Source of the DNA: Curtobacterium sp. ER1/6
Lineage (GTDB): Bacteria; Actinomycetota; Actinomycetes; Actinomycetales; Microbacteriaceae
NCBI RefSeq assembly: GCF_001742745.1
Contig: NZ_MJAK01000004.1
Location: forward strand, 124,001 to 188,000
DNA length: 64,000 nt
Reading direction: 5' to 3'
The first letter of the stretch is position 1. The number at the start of each line of letters is the position of its first letter. Positions 1 through 11,548 of this stretch are shown one piece after another. The notes under the pieces were generated by a model. That model made no database searches. It worked only from the letters and a program-made list of their open reading frames with translations, and had not been told where the DNA came from. The position numbers were made by a program, and so were the translations under genes.

Positions 1-1
1 C

Positions 2-2326
2 GCGCAGGAGTCCGTCTCGGTCGCGCCCGGCGTCCTGCCGCTCGTCGTGCGGGCCGGCGGCGGGTCGGTCCGCGACACCCTGTCGCTGCTCGACCAGCTC
101 ATGGCCGGCAGCGAGGACGGCGCGATCGCGTACGAGCGCGCGGTCGCGCTGCTCGGCTACACCGATGCCGCACTCCTCGACGACGTGGTCGACGCGCTCG
201 CCGTCGCCGACCCGGCGTCCGCCTTCGCCGCGATCGACCGCGTCGTGCAGACCGGCCAGGACCCGCGACGCTTCGTCGAGGACCTGCTGGAGCGCCTGCG
301 TGACCTGATCGTCGTCGCGGCGACGAACGAGAGCGCCGCCGCCGTGCTGCGCGGCATCTCGCCCGAGGAGCTCGACACCATGACGCGGCAGGCGGGCGTG
401 TTCGGCGCGACCGCCCTCTCGCGGTCCGCCGACATCGCCAACAAGGCCCTGACGGACATGACCGGTGCCACCTCGCCGCGACTCCACCTCGAGCTGATGA
501 CGGCGCGGATGCTGGTGCCCGAGGCCGACGACACGCAGCGCGGCGCACTCGCGCGGGTCGAGCGGCTCGAGCGCCGGGTGGGTGTCGGCGAGGTCGGCGG
601 GCACGAGGGGACGTCGACGGACGCCGGTGCCGGTGCTGCTGCCGCGCGCGCCGCCGTGCCGTCCGCACGTCCGGGTGCCCCGGAGCCCGGGCCGTCGGCC
701 GCGCCGCGGACCGCGCCCGCCGCGCAGGGCACCTCCGCTGCGCCGACCGCTCCCGCACAGCAGCAGGCCACCGCTCCGGCTGCCACGGCGCCGGCACCGT
801 CCGGGTCGGACGATCCGGGGACGGCCGTGCGCGACGCCGCCGCCTCGTGGGCAGCGGTCGCACCGGGTGCGGGGGCACCGAGCGCGCCCGCAGCACCGGC
901 CGCCTCCCGGCAGCCCGCGAAGGAACCGGAGGCGTCGGCACCCGAGCGGCACGAGCCCTCCGGGACGGCGAACGCCTCGTCCACCGGGCAGGGGACCGCC
1001 GTCGGGGACGAACCCGTCGTGCGTCCGGTCACCCCGGTGGGCTTCCAGCAGCTCAAGGACGCCTGGCCCGAGGTCGTCGAGCACGTCCAGCGCTCCCGGC
1101 GGTCGGCCTGGTCCGTCGTGGTCACCGCGCAGGTCACCGCGCTCCGTGAGGACGTGCTCACGCTGACCTTCCCGAGCCAGCAGGACGTGGCGTCCTTCAA
1201 GGAGATGTCCGACCCGTCGACGAGCGTGAGCGAGCTCCTGCGCTCGGCGATCATCGAGGTGCTCGGCCTGCGCGTGAAGTTCGTGGCGCGCGGCCCCGGG
1301 CAGCAGCAGCAGGCTGGCCGACCGCAGGCGGCACCGCAGTCGGCACCGCAGTCGGCGGCCCCGCAGCAGGCCACGCCCCGGCAGGAGGCGCCGCAGCAGC
1401 GACCGGCTCCCCGACAGGACGCGCCGCCGGCAACCGCGGACCGTCCGGCACCGCAGCAGACGGCGCCGCCGCAGGCTCCGACACAGCAGTCGGCGCCGCA
1501 GCAGGCCCCGACGCAGCAGGCGGCGCCGCAGCAGGCCCCGCCGCAGCAGGCACCCCAGCAGCAGCGACCGGCGCAGTCCGAGCCGCAGCGCACCGTCCCG
1601 ACGACGGCACCCGCGTCGACGGGGCCCGTCACCGACTGGGCGGTCGCGACCATCCCCGCGACCGACCCGACCGCGGGCGCGGTCCCGGAGCACCTCGAGC
1701 CGGGCTGGTCCGCACCGTTCGGCACCACCGACACAGGGGAGCCCGTCGCACCGGTCACACCGGTGTCGGACCCCGCGGCCGACGCGGCCCTCGCGGCACA
1801 GCTGCGACCGGCCTCGGCACTCGGCGGGGCAGCAGCGCGCCCGCGGACCGGAGCAGCGAGCGACCAGCCCGCGACCGGGACGACCGGCGCAGCGGCGGGC
1901 ACGGCACCGGACACCGGCGCGGCAGCTCCGGCGACGTCGGCTCCGGCGACGTCGGCTCCTGCGGCGTCCGGCCAGGCAGCCGCACCGGGCCCTGCAGCAG
2001 GAACGAGCACCGAGGTCCCGGTCGACGACTACCCGCTGGACGACGAGCCGTACGACGACGGCGCCCCGTTCCCCGACCCGGGTGCCGGATCCGCAGCACC
2101 GTCGACCCCCGCGCCGGCGACCCGCGCCCCGGGCCAGGGCAGCCCGACGCTCGACCGCCCCCAGGCGGCCACCGCGCCGCAGCGGACCGCCCCGGCCCAG
2201 CAGCGGACGGCACCGCCACAGGTCCGGCGCGCGCCGGTCGCGGGCCGCTACGGCGAGGCCGTCGTCCGTGAGATCCTCGGTGCGCAGTTCATCGAGGAGA
2301 CCGCCCTGCACGAGGAAGGCGCCTGA
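2..2326 (+). CDS. dnaX: DNA polymerase III subunit gamma/tau (5' end missing)
   Basis: Clamp-loader subunit of the replicative polymerase. The gene enters from the left edge, so the ATPase P-loop lies outside the window. The visible start ([18 protein letters not shown]) is the end of the AAA+ lid, followed by the helical collar ([12 protein letters not shown]) to about position 550. A long low-complexity Pro/Ala/Gln/Thr region then surrounds a small folded block at about 1021-1290 ([20 protein letters not shown]), which resembles the tau C-terminal domain. Gln/Pro repeats (PQQAPTQQ) fill 1300-1590. The extreme C-terminus ([19 protein letters not shown]) is the conserved actinobacterial tail. 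The stop overlaps the recR start by one base (TGATG), implying co-transcription. The amount of disordered linker is unusually large. Confidence 0.93.
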   Translation, partial: AQESVSVAPGVLPLVVRAGGGSVRDTLSLLDQLMAGSEDGAIAYERAVALLGYTDAALLDDVVDALAVADPASAFAAIDRVVQTGQDPRRFVEDLLERLRDLIVVAATNESAAAVLRGISPEELDTMTRQAGVFGATALSRSADIANKALTDMTGATSPRLHLELMTARMLVPEADDTQRGALARVERLERRVGVGEVGGHEGTSTDAGAGAAAARAAVPSARPGAPEPGPSAAPRTAPAAQGTSAAPTAPAQQQATAPAATAPAPSGSDDPGTAVRDAAASWAAVAPGAGAPSAPAAPAASRQPAKEPEASAPERHEPSGTANASSTGQGTAVGDEPVVRPVTPVGFQQLKDAWPEVVEHVQRSRRSAWSVVVTAQVTALREDVLTLTFPSQQDVASFKEMSDPSTSVSELLRSAIIEVLGLRVKFVARGPGQQQQAGRPQAAPQSAPQSAAPQQATPRQEAPQQRPAPRQDAPPATADRPAPQQTAPPQAPTQQSAPQQAPTQQAAPQQAPPQQAPQQQRPAQSEPQRTVPTTAPASTGPVTDWAVATIPATDPTAGAVPEHLEPGWSAPFGTTDTGEPVAPVTPVSDPAADAALAAQLRPASALGGAAARPRTGAASDQPATGTTGAAAGTAPDTGAAAPATSAPATSAPAASGQAAAPGPAAGTSTEVPVDDYPLDDEPYDDGAPFPDPGAGSAAPSTPAPATRAPGQGSPTLDRPQAATAPQRTAPAQQRTAPPQVRRAPVAGRYGEAVVREILGAQFIEETALHEEGA

Positions 2327-2925
2327 TGTACGACGGCATCGTCCAGGACCTCATCGACGAGTTCGGCCGCCTCCCCGGCATCGGGCCGAAGTCGGCGCAG
2401 CGCATCGCGTTCCACATCCTGCAGACCGAGTCGTTCGACCCCGCACGGCTGTCCGAGCTCCTGGCCGAGGTCAAGGAGAAGGTCCGCTTCTGCGAGATCT
2501 GCGGCAACGTCACCGAGAACGTGCAGTGCAGCATCTGCCGCGACCCCCGGCGCTCGCCGGCCGTCATCTGCGTCGTCGAGGAGGCGAAGGACGTCGCCGC
2601 GATCGAGCGCACCCGCGAGTTCCGCGGGCTCTACCACGTGCTCGGCGGCGCGATCAGCCCGATCGACGGCGTCGGGCCGGACGACCTGCGCATCCAGCAG
2701 CTCATGACGCGGCTGGCGGACGGCACCGTGGACGAGGTGATCATCGCGACCGACCCGAACCTCGAGGGCGAGGCGACGGCTACCTACCTCAGCCGTCTGC
2801 TCGTCCCGATGGGCATCCGCACCACCCGCCTCGCCTCCGGCCTGCCGGTCGGCGGCGACCTGGAGTACGCCGACGAGGTGACCCTCGGACGCGCCTTCGA
2901 GGGCCGTCGCGTGGTCGGGAACTGA
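2326..2925 (+). CDS. recR: Recombination mediator protein RecR
   Basis: Works with RecF/RecO to load RecA at gaps and stalled forks. The 199 aa length is normal for the family. Residues 1-35 carry the helix-hairpin-helix ([13 protein letters not shown]). Four cysteines C56, C59, C68 and C71 ([16 protein letters not shown]) form the zinc finger. The following Toprim domain includes [12 protein letters not shown] and the acidic segment [15 protein letters not shown]. The ATG overlaps the dnaX stop by one base, the usual dnaX-recR pair, so the two are translationally coupled. The lysC gene follows after a 121-base gap. Confidence 0.96.
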   Translation: MYDGIVQDLIDEFGRLPGIGPKSAQRIAFHILQTESFDPARLSELLAEVKEKVRFCEICGNVTENVQCSICRDPRRSPAVICVVEEAKDVAAIERTREFRGLYHVLGGAISPIDGVGPDDLRIQQLMTRLADGTVDEVIIATDPNLEGEATATYLSRLLVPMGIRTTRLASGLPVGGDLEYADEVTLGRAFEGRRVVGN

Positions 2926-2989
2926 TCGCGGTTCACGCAGGATCGTTGCGTCGGCGCCCGCTCGCACGCAACATCCGCGGAACACCCTC

Positions 2990-2995
2990 TAGCAT
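2990..2995 (+). promoter_or_regulatory. Possible -10 element for lysC-asd
   Basis: TAGCAT fits the actinobacterial TANNNT -10 and lies about 50 bases before the lysC GTG. No clear -35 hexamer is visible 16-19 bases upstream, so this rests on the -10 alone. It would give a leader of about 45 bases containing the ribosome binding site CCGGGAG before GTG 3047. Confidence 0.35.
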
Positions 2996-3046
2996 TGTCA
3001 GACCGCGTGACCGTCGCGGAACCGTCGTCCCCGGGAGTACCAGCCA

Positions 3047-5432
<2,386 letters not shown>

Positions 5433-5460
5433 GCGGGTCCGGGTCGCGATCGCGACCACC

Positions 5461-5510
5461 CGACGGACGGGAGGCGCGGTGCCGGTCGGCACCGCGCCTC
5501 CCGTCCGTCG
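5461..5510 (+). terminator. Terminator hairpin, family copy 1
   Basis: Arms 5461-5483 and 5488-5510 are perfect 23-bp complements around the loop GGTC, with core CGGGAGGCGCGGTGCC. There is no T-tract, as is common for actinobacterial hairpin terminators. It lies between asd and mqo. Five related hairpins occur at other gene ends in this window. Confidence 0.75.
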
Positions 5511-5537
5511 TGCGCCCACCTGTCAGCGGTGCGCCGG

Positions 5538-5543
5538 TAGGAT
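5538..5543 (+). promoter_or_regulatory. -10 element of leaderless mqo promoter
   Basis: TAGGAT is followed by six bases and then the mqo GTG at 5550, so transcription would start at or next to the start codon. No Shine-Dalgarno precedes the gene, consistent with leaderless translation. Confidence 0.6.
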
Positions 5544-5549
5544 CGACGG

Positions 5550-7037
5550 GTGGCAGTGAAGCAGGTGGACCCGATCGACGTCGTCCTGGTCGGGGGAGGG
5601 ATCATGAGCGCCACGCTCGGCGCCATCATCCACCGCCTCGAACCGACCTGGAAGATCCGCGTCTACGAGCGGCTCGGGTCCGTCGCGCAGGAGTCCTCGA
5701 ACCCGTGGAACAACGCCGGGACGGGGCACTCGGCACTCTGCGAGCTGAACTACACGCCGGAGATGCCCGACGGCCACGTCGACATCGCCAAGGCGGTCAC
5801 GGTCAACGAGCAGTTCCAGGTCTCACGGCAGTTCTGGGCGCACCTGGTCGAGACCGGCGCGCTGCCGCAGCCGTCGAACTTCATCAACCCGACTCCGCAC
5901 ATCTCCTTCGTGTGGGGCGCGGACAACGTCGAGTACATGCGGAAGCGGTACGAGGCGCTCAAGGACCACCCGCTCTTCGCGGGCATCGAGTACTCCGACG
6001 ACCCGGCGCAGATCCGGAAGTGGGCGCCCGCGCTCATCCCGGGTCGCAAGAAGGACCAGCCGATCGCGGCGACCTACTCGGCGGCCGGGTCGGACGTCGA
6101 CTTCGGGTCCCTCACGCAGCAGCTCTTCGACGAGCTCGAGATCGCCGGCGTCGAGTTCGAGCCGTCGCACCAGGTGCGGAAGATCACACGGTCGAAGGTG
6201 ACCGAGGGATGGGTCCTCGACGTCCGGAACGAGATCGGCCGCTCGACCCAGCGCATCGCGGCGAAGTTCGTCTTCGTCGGCGCCGGTGGCGGCGCCCTGC
6301 ACCTGCTCCAGCAGTCGGGCATCCCGGAGATCCGCGGCTACGGCGGCTTCCCGGTGTCCGGCGAGTTCCTCCGCACCGACGAGCCCGAGGTCGTGCAGAA
6401 GCACGCCGCGAAGGTCTACGGCAAGGCCAGTGTCGGCGCACCGCCGATGTCGGTCCCGCACCTCGACACCCGCATCGTGGACGGCTCTGCCTCGCTGATG
6501 TTCGGCCCGTACGCCGGGTTCAGCCCGAAGTTCCTCAAGCAGGGGTCGATCCTCGACCTCTTCCGGTCGATCCGGCCGCACAACCTGCGGCCGATGCTCA
6601 GCGTCGCGTTCTCGAACTTCGACCTCGTGCGCTACCTGGTGGGGCAGCTGATGGCCTCGAAGCAGACCAAGTTCGAGGCGCTCCGCGACTTCATGCCCAC
6701 CGCGGAGCCGGACGACTGGCACCGCATCACGGCCGGGCAGCGGGTGCAGGTCATCAAGCCGGATCGGGAGAAGGGCGGCGTGCTGCAGTTCGGGACCGAG
6801 GTCATCACCTCGGCCGACGGCTCCATCGCGGGTCTGCTCGGTGCGAGCCCGGGTGCGTCCACGGCGGTGCCGATCATGCTCGCGATGCTGCAGCGGTGCT
6901 TCCCGGACCGCTGGGACGGGTGGGCGCCGACGGTGCGCACGATGGTCCCGACGTACGGCACGGACCTCGGGTCGGACGCACGGTTGGCGGACGAGACGCT
7001 CGAGCGCACGGCGAAGGTCCTCGGGCTGCACCACTGA
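5550..7037 (+). CDS. mqo: Malate:quinone oxidoreductase
   Basis: Membrane-associated FAD enzyme oxidising malate to oxaloacetate and passing electrons to the quinone pool, so it serves both the TCA cycle and respiration. The 495 aa length is typical. The N-terminal FAD dinucleotide-binding motif is VVLVGGGIMSATLGAII (residues about 10-26). Family blocks include SNPWNNAGTGHSALCELNYTP, FVFVGAGGGALHLLQQSGIP and GYGGFPVSGEFLR, and the C-terminal flavin-binding block is GASPGASTAVPIML. The GTG start fits a -10 element six bases upstream. The gene appears monocistronic between a terminator and the SOS-type radical SAM gene. Confidence 0.96.
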   Translation: MAVKQVDPIDVVLVGGGIMSATLGAIIHRLEPTWKIRVYERLGSVAQESSNPWNNAGTGHSALCELNYTPEMPDGHVDIAKAVTVNEQFQVSRQFWAHLVETGALPQPSNFINPTPHISFVWGADNVEYMRKRYEALKDHPLFAGIEYSDDPAQIRKWAPALIPGRKKDQPIAATYSAAGSDVDFGSLTQQLFDELEIAGVEFEPSHQVRKITRSKVTEGWVLDVRNEIGRSTQRIAAKFVFVGAGGGALHLLQQSGIPEIRGYGGFPVSGEFLRTDEPEVVQKHAAKVYGKASVGAPPMSVPHLDTRIVDGSASLMFGPYAGFSPKFLKQGSILDLFRSIRPHNLRPMLSVAFSNFDLVRYLVGQLMASKQTKFEALRDFMPTAEPDDWHRITAGQRVQVIKPDREKGGVLQFGTEVITSADGSIAGLLGASPGASTAVPIMLAMLQRCFPDRWDGWAPTVRTMVPTYGTDLGSDARLADETLERTAKVLGLHH

Positions 7038-7061
7038 GCAGCCGTGCGGCTTGCCCTCCGT

Positions 7062-7077
7062 TCGAACGTGTGTTCGA
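7062..7077 (+). promoter_or_regulatory. LexA operator (SOS box)
   Basis: TCGAACGTGTGTTCGA is a perfect match to the actinobacterial SOS box TCGAAC-N4-GTTCGA. It ends eight bases before the ATG of the radical SAM gene and overlaps the coding region implied by the alternative upstream GTG (7044), which argues for the ATG at 7086. Confidence 0.88.
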
Positions 7078-7085
7078 ATGGGGTG

Positions 7086-8282
7086 ATGCGGTGGAGCGGA
7101 CAGGCGATCGGAGCGGAGCGCGGGGACGCGCTGCCGGGTCTCGAGTCGAACAGCGGACTCGTCCGGAGCGTCACGGCCCCGGAGTTCGCGGGTGTCACGT
7201 TCCACGAGGTCCTCGCGAAGAGCGCGCTGAACCGTGTACCGGCGGCGAACGGCAGCGGCACCTACGGCTGGACGATCAACCCGTACCGCGGGTGCAGCCA
7301 CGCGTGCGTGTACTGCTTCGCGCGTCCGACGCACACCTACCTCGAGTTCGACGGCGGCGCCGACTTCGACCAGCAGATCGTGGTGAAGACGAACGTCGCC
7401 GACGTCCTGCGCCGGGAGCTCCGCCGCCCGAGCTGGGACCGGCACCCGGTGGCGCTCGGCACGAACACCGATCCCTACCAGCGGGCCGAGGGGCGGTACC
7501 GGTTGATGCCGGGCGTCATCCGCGCCCTCGCCGAGTCGGGCACGCCGTTCAGCATCCTCACCAAGGGCACCCTGCTGCGTCGGGACCTGCCGGTCCTGGT
7601 CGAGGCGGCCCGCTCGGTGCCGGTCGACCTGGCGATGTCGATCGCGGTGTACGACGACGAGCTGCAGCAGCAGGTCGAGCCCGGGACGCCGACGACGGCC
7701 GCGCGGTTGGCCACGGTCCGGGCGATCCGTGACGCCGGGCTCGAGTGCTCGGTGTTCCTCATGCCGGTCCTGCCGTTCATCACGGACACGCGGGCGCACC
7801 TCGACGACGCGATCGGGCGCGCGGCCGACGCCGGCGCGTCGAGCGTGATGTACTCCGCGCTCCACCTGCGTCCGGGTGTGAAGCCGTGGTGGTTCTCCTG
7901 GCTCGACCGGACGCGTCCCGACCTGGTCGCGCGCTACCGGTCGATGTACCTCGACAACACCTACGCGCCGACCGACTACCGGCGCTGGCTCGCCGAGCGG
8001 GTACGGCCGATCCTCCGCGACCACGGGCTCGGCTTCGGCCGGGTCGACCCGGCGACGGGTTCGATGGGGTTCAGTGACCGCCAGGCGCACCTGGTCCCCA
8101 CGGCGGAGCCGGCGCACGCCGGGACGGCTCCGGCCATCACGAACGGGTACCGCGTGCCCGTGTCCCTCGACGAGCAGTCCCGACCGACGTCCTCACCGCT
8201 CAAGCGTGCCGACCCGGACTGGGACCGTCGCGCCGGTGCGCCCCGGACCGCTGCGGGGCAGGCGGTGCCGACGCTCTTCTGA
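7086..8282 (+). CDS. Radical SAM protein, Rv2578c family, LexA-controlled
   Basis: Predicted iron-sulfur, S-adenosylmethionine-dependent enzyme. Cysteines C70, C74 and C77 in CSHACVYCFARP form the CxxxCxxC cluster ligand. Downstream family blocks are ALGTNTDPYQRAEGRYRLMPG and SGTPFSILTKGTLLRRD. The C-terminus ending PTLF also matches M. tuberculosis Rv2578c. The start at ATG 7086 (398 aa, MRWSGQ) matches homologues that begin MRW; an upstream GTG at 7044 would run through the LexA box. The family is annotated as SplB-like or Rv2578c, but no reaction is established. The SOS box implies a role in the DNA-damage response; Rv2578c is, as I recall, also LexA-regulated. Confidence 0.88.
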   Translation: MRWSGQAIGAERGDALPGLESNSGLVRSVTAPEFAGVTFHEVLAKSALNRVPAANGSGTYGWTINPYRGCSHACVYCFARPTHTYLEFDGGADFDQQIVVKTNVADVLRRELRRPSWDRHPVALGTNTDPYQRAEGRYRLMPGVIRALAESGTPFSILTKGTLLRRDLPVLVEAARSVPVDLAMSIAVYDDELQQQVEPGTPTTAARLATVRAIRDAGLECSVFLMPVLPFITDTRAHLDDAIGRAADAGASSVMYSALHLRPGVKPWWFSWLDRTRPDLVARYRSMYLDNTYAPTDYRRWLAERVRPILRDHGLGFGRVDPATGSMGFSDRQAHLVPTAEPAHAGTAPAITNGYRVPVSLDEQSRPTSSPLKRADPDWDRRAGAPRTAAGQAVPTLF

Positions 8283-8333
8283 GCAGCATCCGCGATCCGC
8301 GTCCGGGGGACACCTCGTGTCGGTGATCGGCGG

Positions 8334-8339
8334 TAGCAT
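8334..8339 (+). promoter_or_regulatory. Possible -10 element for sensor-kinase operon
   Basis: TAGCAT fits TANNNT and lies about 100 bases before the GTG of the histidine kinase at 8441. No convincing -35 is visible. The leader contains a purine stretch CGAAAGGA before the gene. Confidence 0.35.
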
Positions 8340-8440
8340 CGGACAGGTCGCCGGACCGCGCTCGATTCGGGGTACACGATCGCCCCGCGGGTGCTCGTGC
8401 AGACCGGCGGCCGGACGACTCCCGAAAGGACCACGGACCC

Positions 8441-9685
8441 GTGCTCGGCATCCCCACGCACCTCGCACCGCGAGTGAACGCGTGGTCGACCGTGCGGGCG
8501 TTCCACGCCGCTGCCGTGGGGTCCGTCGTCGCCGCCGCCGTCACCCTGCTGCTCTACCGGCTGGCCGAGCCCGACGTGCGCGTCGCGGGAGCGGTGCTCG
8601 CGCTGCTGCCGATGCTCGCGATGATCGGCGTGCACGTACAGTTCGGCACCTGGCGCTCCGCCGTGGCGTTCCTCGCCGTCGGCGGCGTGTGCACCTGGTG
8701 GTTCACGACCGTCGTGCAGCGCGAGGTCCCGACGGCCTGGGTGTCGAGCTACCTCCTCTCGCTGGCGGTGATCCCGCTCGTCCTCGTCGGCGGCGCGGGG
8801 GCCGTGGCCGGCCGGGTCGTGCTCTGGTCGTTCGGCGGGTTCCTGGTCGGCCGGCTCGCGACCTCGCTCGCCGTGCTCCAGGCCGACGCGCCCCCGCGGC
8901 CGCTCGTCCTCGCGTGGATCACACTCGGGTTCGTGGTCGCACTCGTGCTCTTTACGAGCCGCAACACCGCCCGGTCGGAGCGCGTGCAGCCCGAACTCCT
9001 CCGCTCCGCGCGTGAGGAGCACGTGTCGGCCTACCGCGCGGGGGTCGAGGCCGAGGCCGCCGCCATCCTGCACGACACCGTCCTCAACCACCTCGGTGCC
9101 ATCGCCCTCGCCCCGGACGGCCCGATGGACGCCCAGCTCGCCCGGACCGTCGAGACCGACGTCGCCATGCTCACCGGGCGGCAGTGGCTCGCCGCGCCGG
9201 ACACCGGTGCCGATCCGGACCCGGACGCCACGACGACGGCGTTCGACGCGATGGTCGACGAGCACCGGACCGAGGGCCTGCGGGTCGCGGTCACCGGGGA
9301 CACGAGTGCCCTGGGCCGGTTGGACGCAGCCGGGTCGACGGCGATGCTCCGCGCGGTCGGCCAGTGCCTGTCGAACGTGCGGAAGCACGCGGGCACCGAC
9401 GCCGCGGAGGTCAGCGTGTTCGACGACGGCGCCTCGTGCACCGTGATGGTGGTCGACGACGGTCGCGGGTTCGACGAGCAGGAGACCGGGGCCGACCGGA
9501 TGGGCCTGCGCGGGTCGGTCCGCGAGCGCATCGGCCGGGTCGGCGGTGACGTGCAGGTGTGGTCCTCGCCCGGGTCGGGCACGAGCGTGATGATGTCCGT
9601 GCCCTACCCGCCCGCGGTCGGTGGAGCGGACACGGTGGACGCCTACGCCGTGACCGGCGAGTCCGACCGGGGGAACACCCGGTGA
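8441..9685 (+). CDS. Membrane sensor histidine kinase, NarL-associated type
   Basis: Probable sensor of a two-component system. Roughly the first 170 residues hold five or six membrane helices (for example AAAVGSVVAAAVTLLLY, VAGAVLALLPMLAMIG) with no recognised sensor fold. The dimerisation segment has a likely phospho-acceptor histidine at H211 (ILHDTVLNHLGAIA). It is followed by a HATPase with N-box SNVRKHAGTDAAEV, G1 VVDDGRGFD and G2 MGLRGSVRERIGRVGG. The next gene overlaps at GTGA (9682-9685) and the third gene is the response regulator, so the three form one operon. The stimulus is unknown. Confidence 0.82.
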   Translation: MLGIPTHLAPRVNAWSTVRAFHAAAVGSVVAAAVTLLLYRLAEPDVRVAGAVLALLPMLAMIGVHVQFGTWRSAVAFLAVGGVCTWWFTTVVQREVPTAWVSSYLLSLAVIPLVLVGGAGAVAGRVVLWSFGGFLVGRLATSLAVLQADAPPRPLVLAWITLGFVVALVLFTSRNTARSERVQPELLRSAREEHVSAYRAGVEAEAAAILHDTVLNHLGAIALAPDGPMDAQLARTVETDVAMLTGRQWLAAPDTGADPDPDATTTAFDAMVDEHRTEGLRVAVTGDTSALGRLDAAGSTAMLRAVGQCLSNVRKHAGTDAAEVSVFDDGASCTVMVVDDGRGFDEQETGADRMGLRGSVRERIGRVGGDVQVWSSPGSGTSVMMSVPYPPAVGGADTVDAYAVTGESDRGNTR

Positions 9686-10860
9686 GCCGAGTCGACGTCG
9701 TGCGCGCCGCCGCGCGGGGCTCCCGGACGGCCCAGCAGTACGACCCCCTCGGCGCCATGGGGTCGCGACCCCTCGCGGTCGTGCTCGGCGCCGGTGGGGT
9801 CCTGTGGGCGCTGCTCGTGTCGCTGCTCGACCGTGACGTCCCCGGCAGCCCGACGCTCAGTGCGCTCACCGTGCTGGTCCTCGCCGCCTCCGGGGCGGTG
9901 GTCGTCACCGCGTCCTCACCCTTCCGCGCGCCGTTCCCGCGGTGGGCGTACGTCGTCCACGTGGCCCTGCTCGCCGTCGCGACCGTGTCGAGCGTCGCCG
10001 CCCAGTGGGGTCCGGACCGGAACGCCCTGAACGACTTCATGTGCCTGCTGACCGCCACCGGGATCGTCGTCGTCGCGCCCTACCGCCCGTGGCGCGACCT
10101 CGCCGTTGGCGGGCTCGTGCTCGCCGCCGTCGACGCGGCGGCCTGGGGCGTCTCCGCGTCGGTGTTCCCGCACCAGGTGCCCGTGGCGGTGGCCGCGTTC
10201 CTCGCGGCGGCTCCGACCCTCGTGCTCACCGCGGCGGCCGTGGTGTTCGCGTGGACCTTCGGCGGCCTGGCCGAGCGGGTGCAGATCCGTGCCGGTTCGT
10301 ACTCGGTGGCCCGCGCTGAGCGCGACGGCATCGCCGCGAGCGTGCAGCAGGACCGCTCGGTCATCCTCGCGCGCGACGTCGCGCCGTTCTTCGCCGAGCT
10401 CCGCACCCGCGAGGTCATCACCGACGCCGATCGCGCCCGTGCCCGTGCGATCGCCGACGGCATCCGCCGCGCGATGGTCGCGGACGCCGACCGGACGTGG
10501 TTCGAGTACGCGGTCGTGGTCGACGGCGGTCCGGCGGAGGCCGTCGATGACCCGGACGGGCTCATCGCGACGCTCGACGCCGACCAGCGCACGGTCGTCC
10601 GCACCTTCCTGCGCGCGGCGCTCGGGGCGGCGACGGTCGACCCCGCCCGCTTCCGCGCGACGGTCCGCCGTGCCGACGAGCCCGGTGCTCCCGCCGGCCG
10701 CGTCGCCGTCCGCATGGAGCTCGCCGTCGACGACTCCGACGTGGGCATCCACCGCACCTTCGACCCCTACTTCGCGGTGCTCCGCGTGACCTTCCACGAC
10801 CTCGACGTCGCGGTCCGACCATCGTCCCTCGCACTAAGGTTCTCCTATGACCAGCACTGA
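9682..10860 (+). CDS. Membrane protein of unknown function in two-component operon
   Basis: 392 aa with a GTG start inside the overlap with the kinase stop; an upstream in-frame codon at 9559 lies inside the kinase gene and is unlikely. Residues about 25-195 contain five or six hydrophobic segments (PLAVVLGAGGVLWALLVSLL, LSALTVLVLAASGAVVVT, VPVAVAAFLAAAPTLVLTAA). The C-terminal ~200 residues are soluble and alpha/beta-like, with no histidine-kinase H-box or ATP-binding motifs. I do not recognise a family. Its position between kinase and regulator, overlapping both, suggests an accessory or degenerate second sensor subunit. The last 14 bases overlap the regulator. Confidence 0.75.
   Translation: MSRVDVVRAAARGSRTAQQYDPLGAMGSRPLAVVLGAGGVLWALLVSLLDRDVPGSPTLSALTVLVLAASGAVVVTASSPFRAPFPRWAYVVHVALLAVATVSSVAAQWGPDRNALNDFMCLLTATGIVVVAPYRPWRDLAVGGLVLAAVDAAAWGVSASVFPHQVPVAVAAFLAAAPTLVLTAAAVVFAWTFGGLAERVQIRAGSYSVARAERDGIAASVQQDRSVILARDVAPFFAELRTREVITDADRARARAIADGIRRAMVADADRTWFEYAVVVDGGPAEAVDDPDGLIATLDADQRTVVRTFLRAALGAATVDPARFRATVRRADEPGAPAGRVAVRMELAVDDSDVGIHRTFDPYFAVLRVTFHDLDVAVRPSSLALRFSYDQH
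10835..10840 (+). promoter_or_regulatory. -10 element of leaderless response-regulator promoter
   Basis: TAAGGT followed by TCTCCT and then ATG 10847 fits the leaderless spacing. It lies within the 3' end of the upstream membrane gene, so the regulator could be expressed independently of its sensors. Confidence 0.5.
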
Positions 10861-11548
10861 TCCGACCCGGACCACGGAGGGCGGGTCCCCGCTCCCGCAG
10901 GCCGGCACCCGACGTGTGCGGCTGGCGATCCTCGACGACCACGAGGTGCTGCTCGACAGCCTGTCGAGCTGGATCGCCGTGAACGCCTTCGACTTCGACC
11001 TCGCCCTGACGGCCCACACGTGGCTCGAGATGGTGCACAGCGAGAACTTCCCGACGGACCTGGTGTTCCTCGACTTCCAGCTCAAGGAGCCGGTGTCGAT
11101 CGAGGCGCGGGTGCGCACCTGCCGGGCCGCGGGCGCGAAGGTCATCGTCCTGTCGAGCGTCGACAGCCGCGAGTCCCGCGACCGCGCGCTGGCCGCCGGC
11201 GCCGCGGCGTTCCTGTCGAAGTCGCTGCCCATGCGCGAGGTCATGGACGTGGCGCGCGAGGTCATGGGCGTGTCCCGCGAGACCCCGGTCCAGCGCGACT
11301 GGCGTCCGCTGCCGACCGGGGCGAACGCGCACCAGCGGCCGAAGCTCAGCGCCGGTGAGGAAGAAGCGCTGCGCCTGTACGTGTCGGGCTACTCGACGAA
11401 CGAGGTCGCCGCGCAGATGAACGTGCAGTACGAGACCGCGAAGACGTACCTGCGTCGGGTCCGCGAGAAGTACAGCAAGGTCGGTCGGCCCGCTTCGAAG
11501 AAGTCCGACCTCATCCGCCGTGCGGCCGAGGACGGGTTCCTCGCGTAG
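10847..11548 (+). CDS. Response regulator, LuxR/NarL-type
   Basis: 233 aa. The receiver domain begins near residue 24 (RVRLAILDDHEVLLDS) with acidic pair DDH, probable phosphorylation site D76 (LVFLDFQL) and conserved lysine in FLSKSLPMRE. The C-terminal helix-turn-helix (residues about 165-230) contains LSAGEEEALRLYVSGYSTNEV and ETAKTYLRRVREKY. The linker RDWRPLPTGANAHQRPK is longer than usual. Partner of the upstream kinase. Its TAG shares one base with the thymidine kinase GTG, so tdk may be transcribed with it. Confidence 0.85.
   Translation: MTSTDPTRTTEGGSPLPQAGTRRVRLAILDDHEVLLDSLSSWIAVNAFDFDLALTAHTWLEMVHSENFPTDLVFLDFQLKEPVSIEARVRTCRAAGAKVIVLSSVDSRESRDRALAAGAAAFLSKSLPMREVMDVAREVMGVSRETPVQRDWRPLPTGANAHQRPKLSAGEEEALRLYVSGYSTNEVAAQMNVQYETAKTYLRRVREKYSKVGRPASKKSDLIRRAAEDGFLA

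Noticed and set aside
7044..8282. Upstream GTG start for the radical SAM protein
   Set aside because: It would put the perfect LexA box inside the coding sequence and adds 14 residues absent from relatives, which begin MRW.
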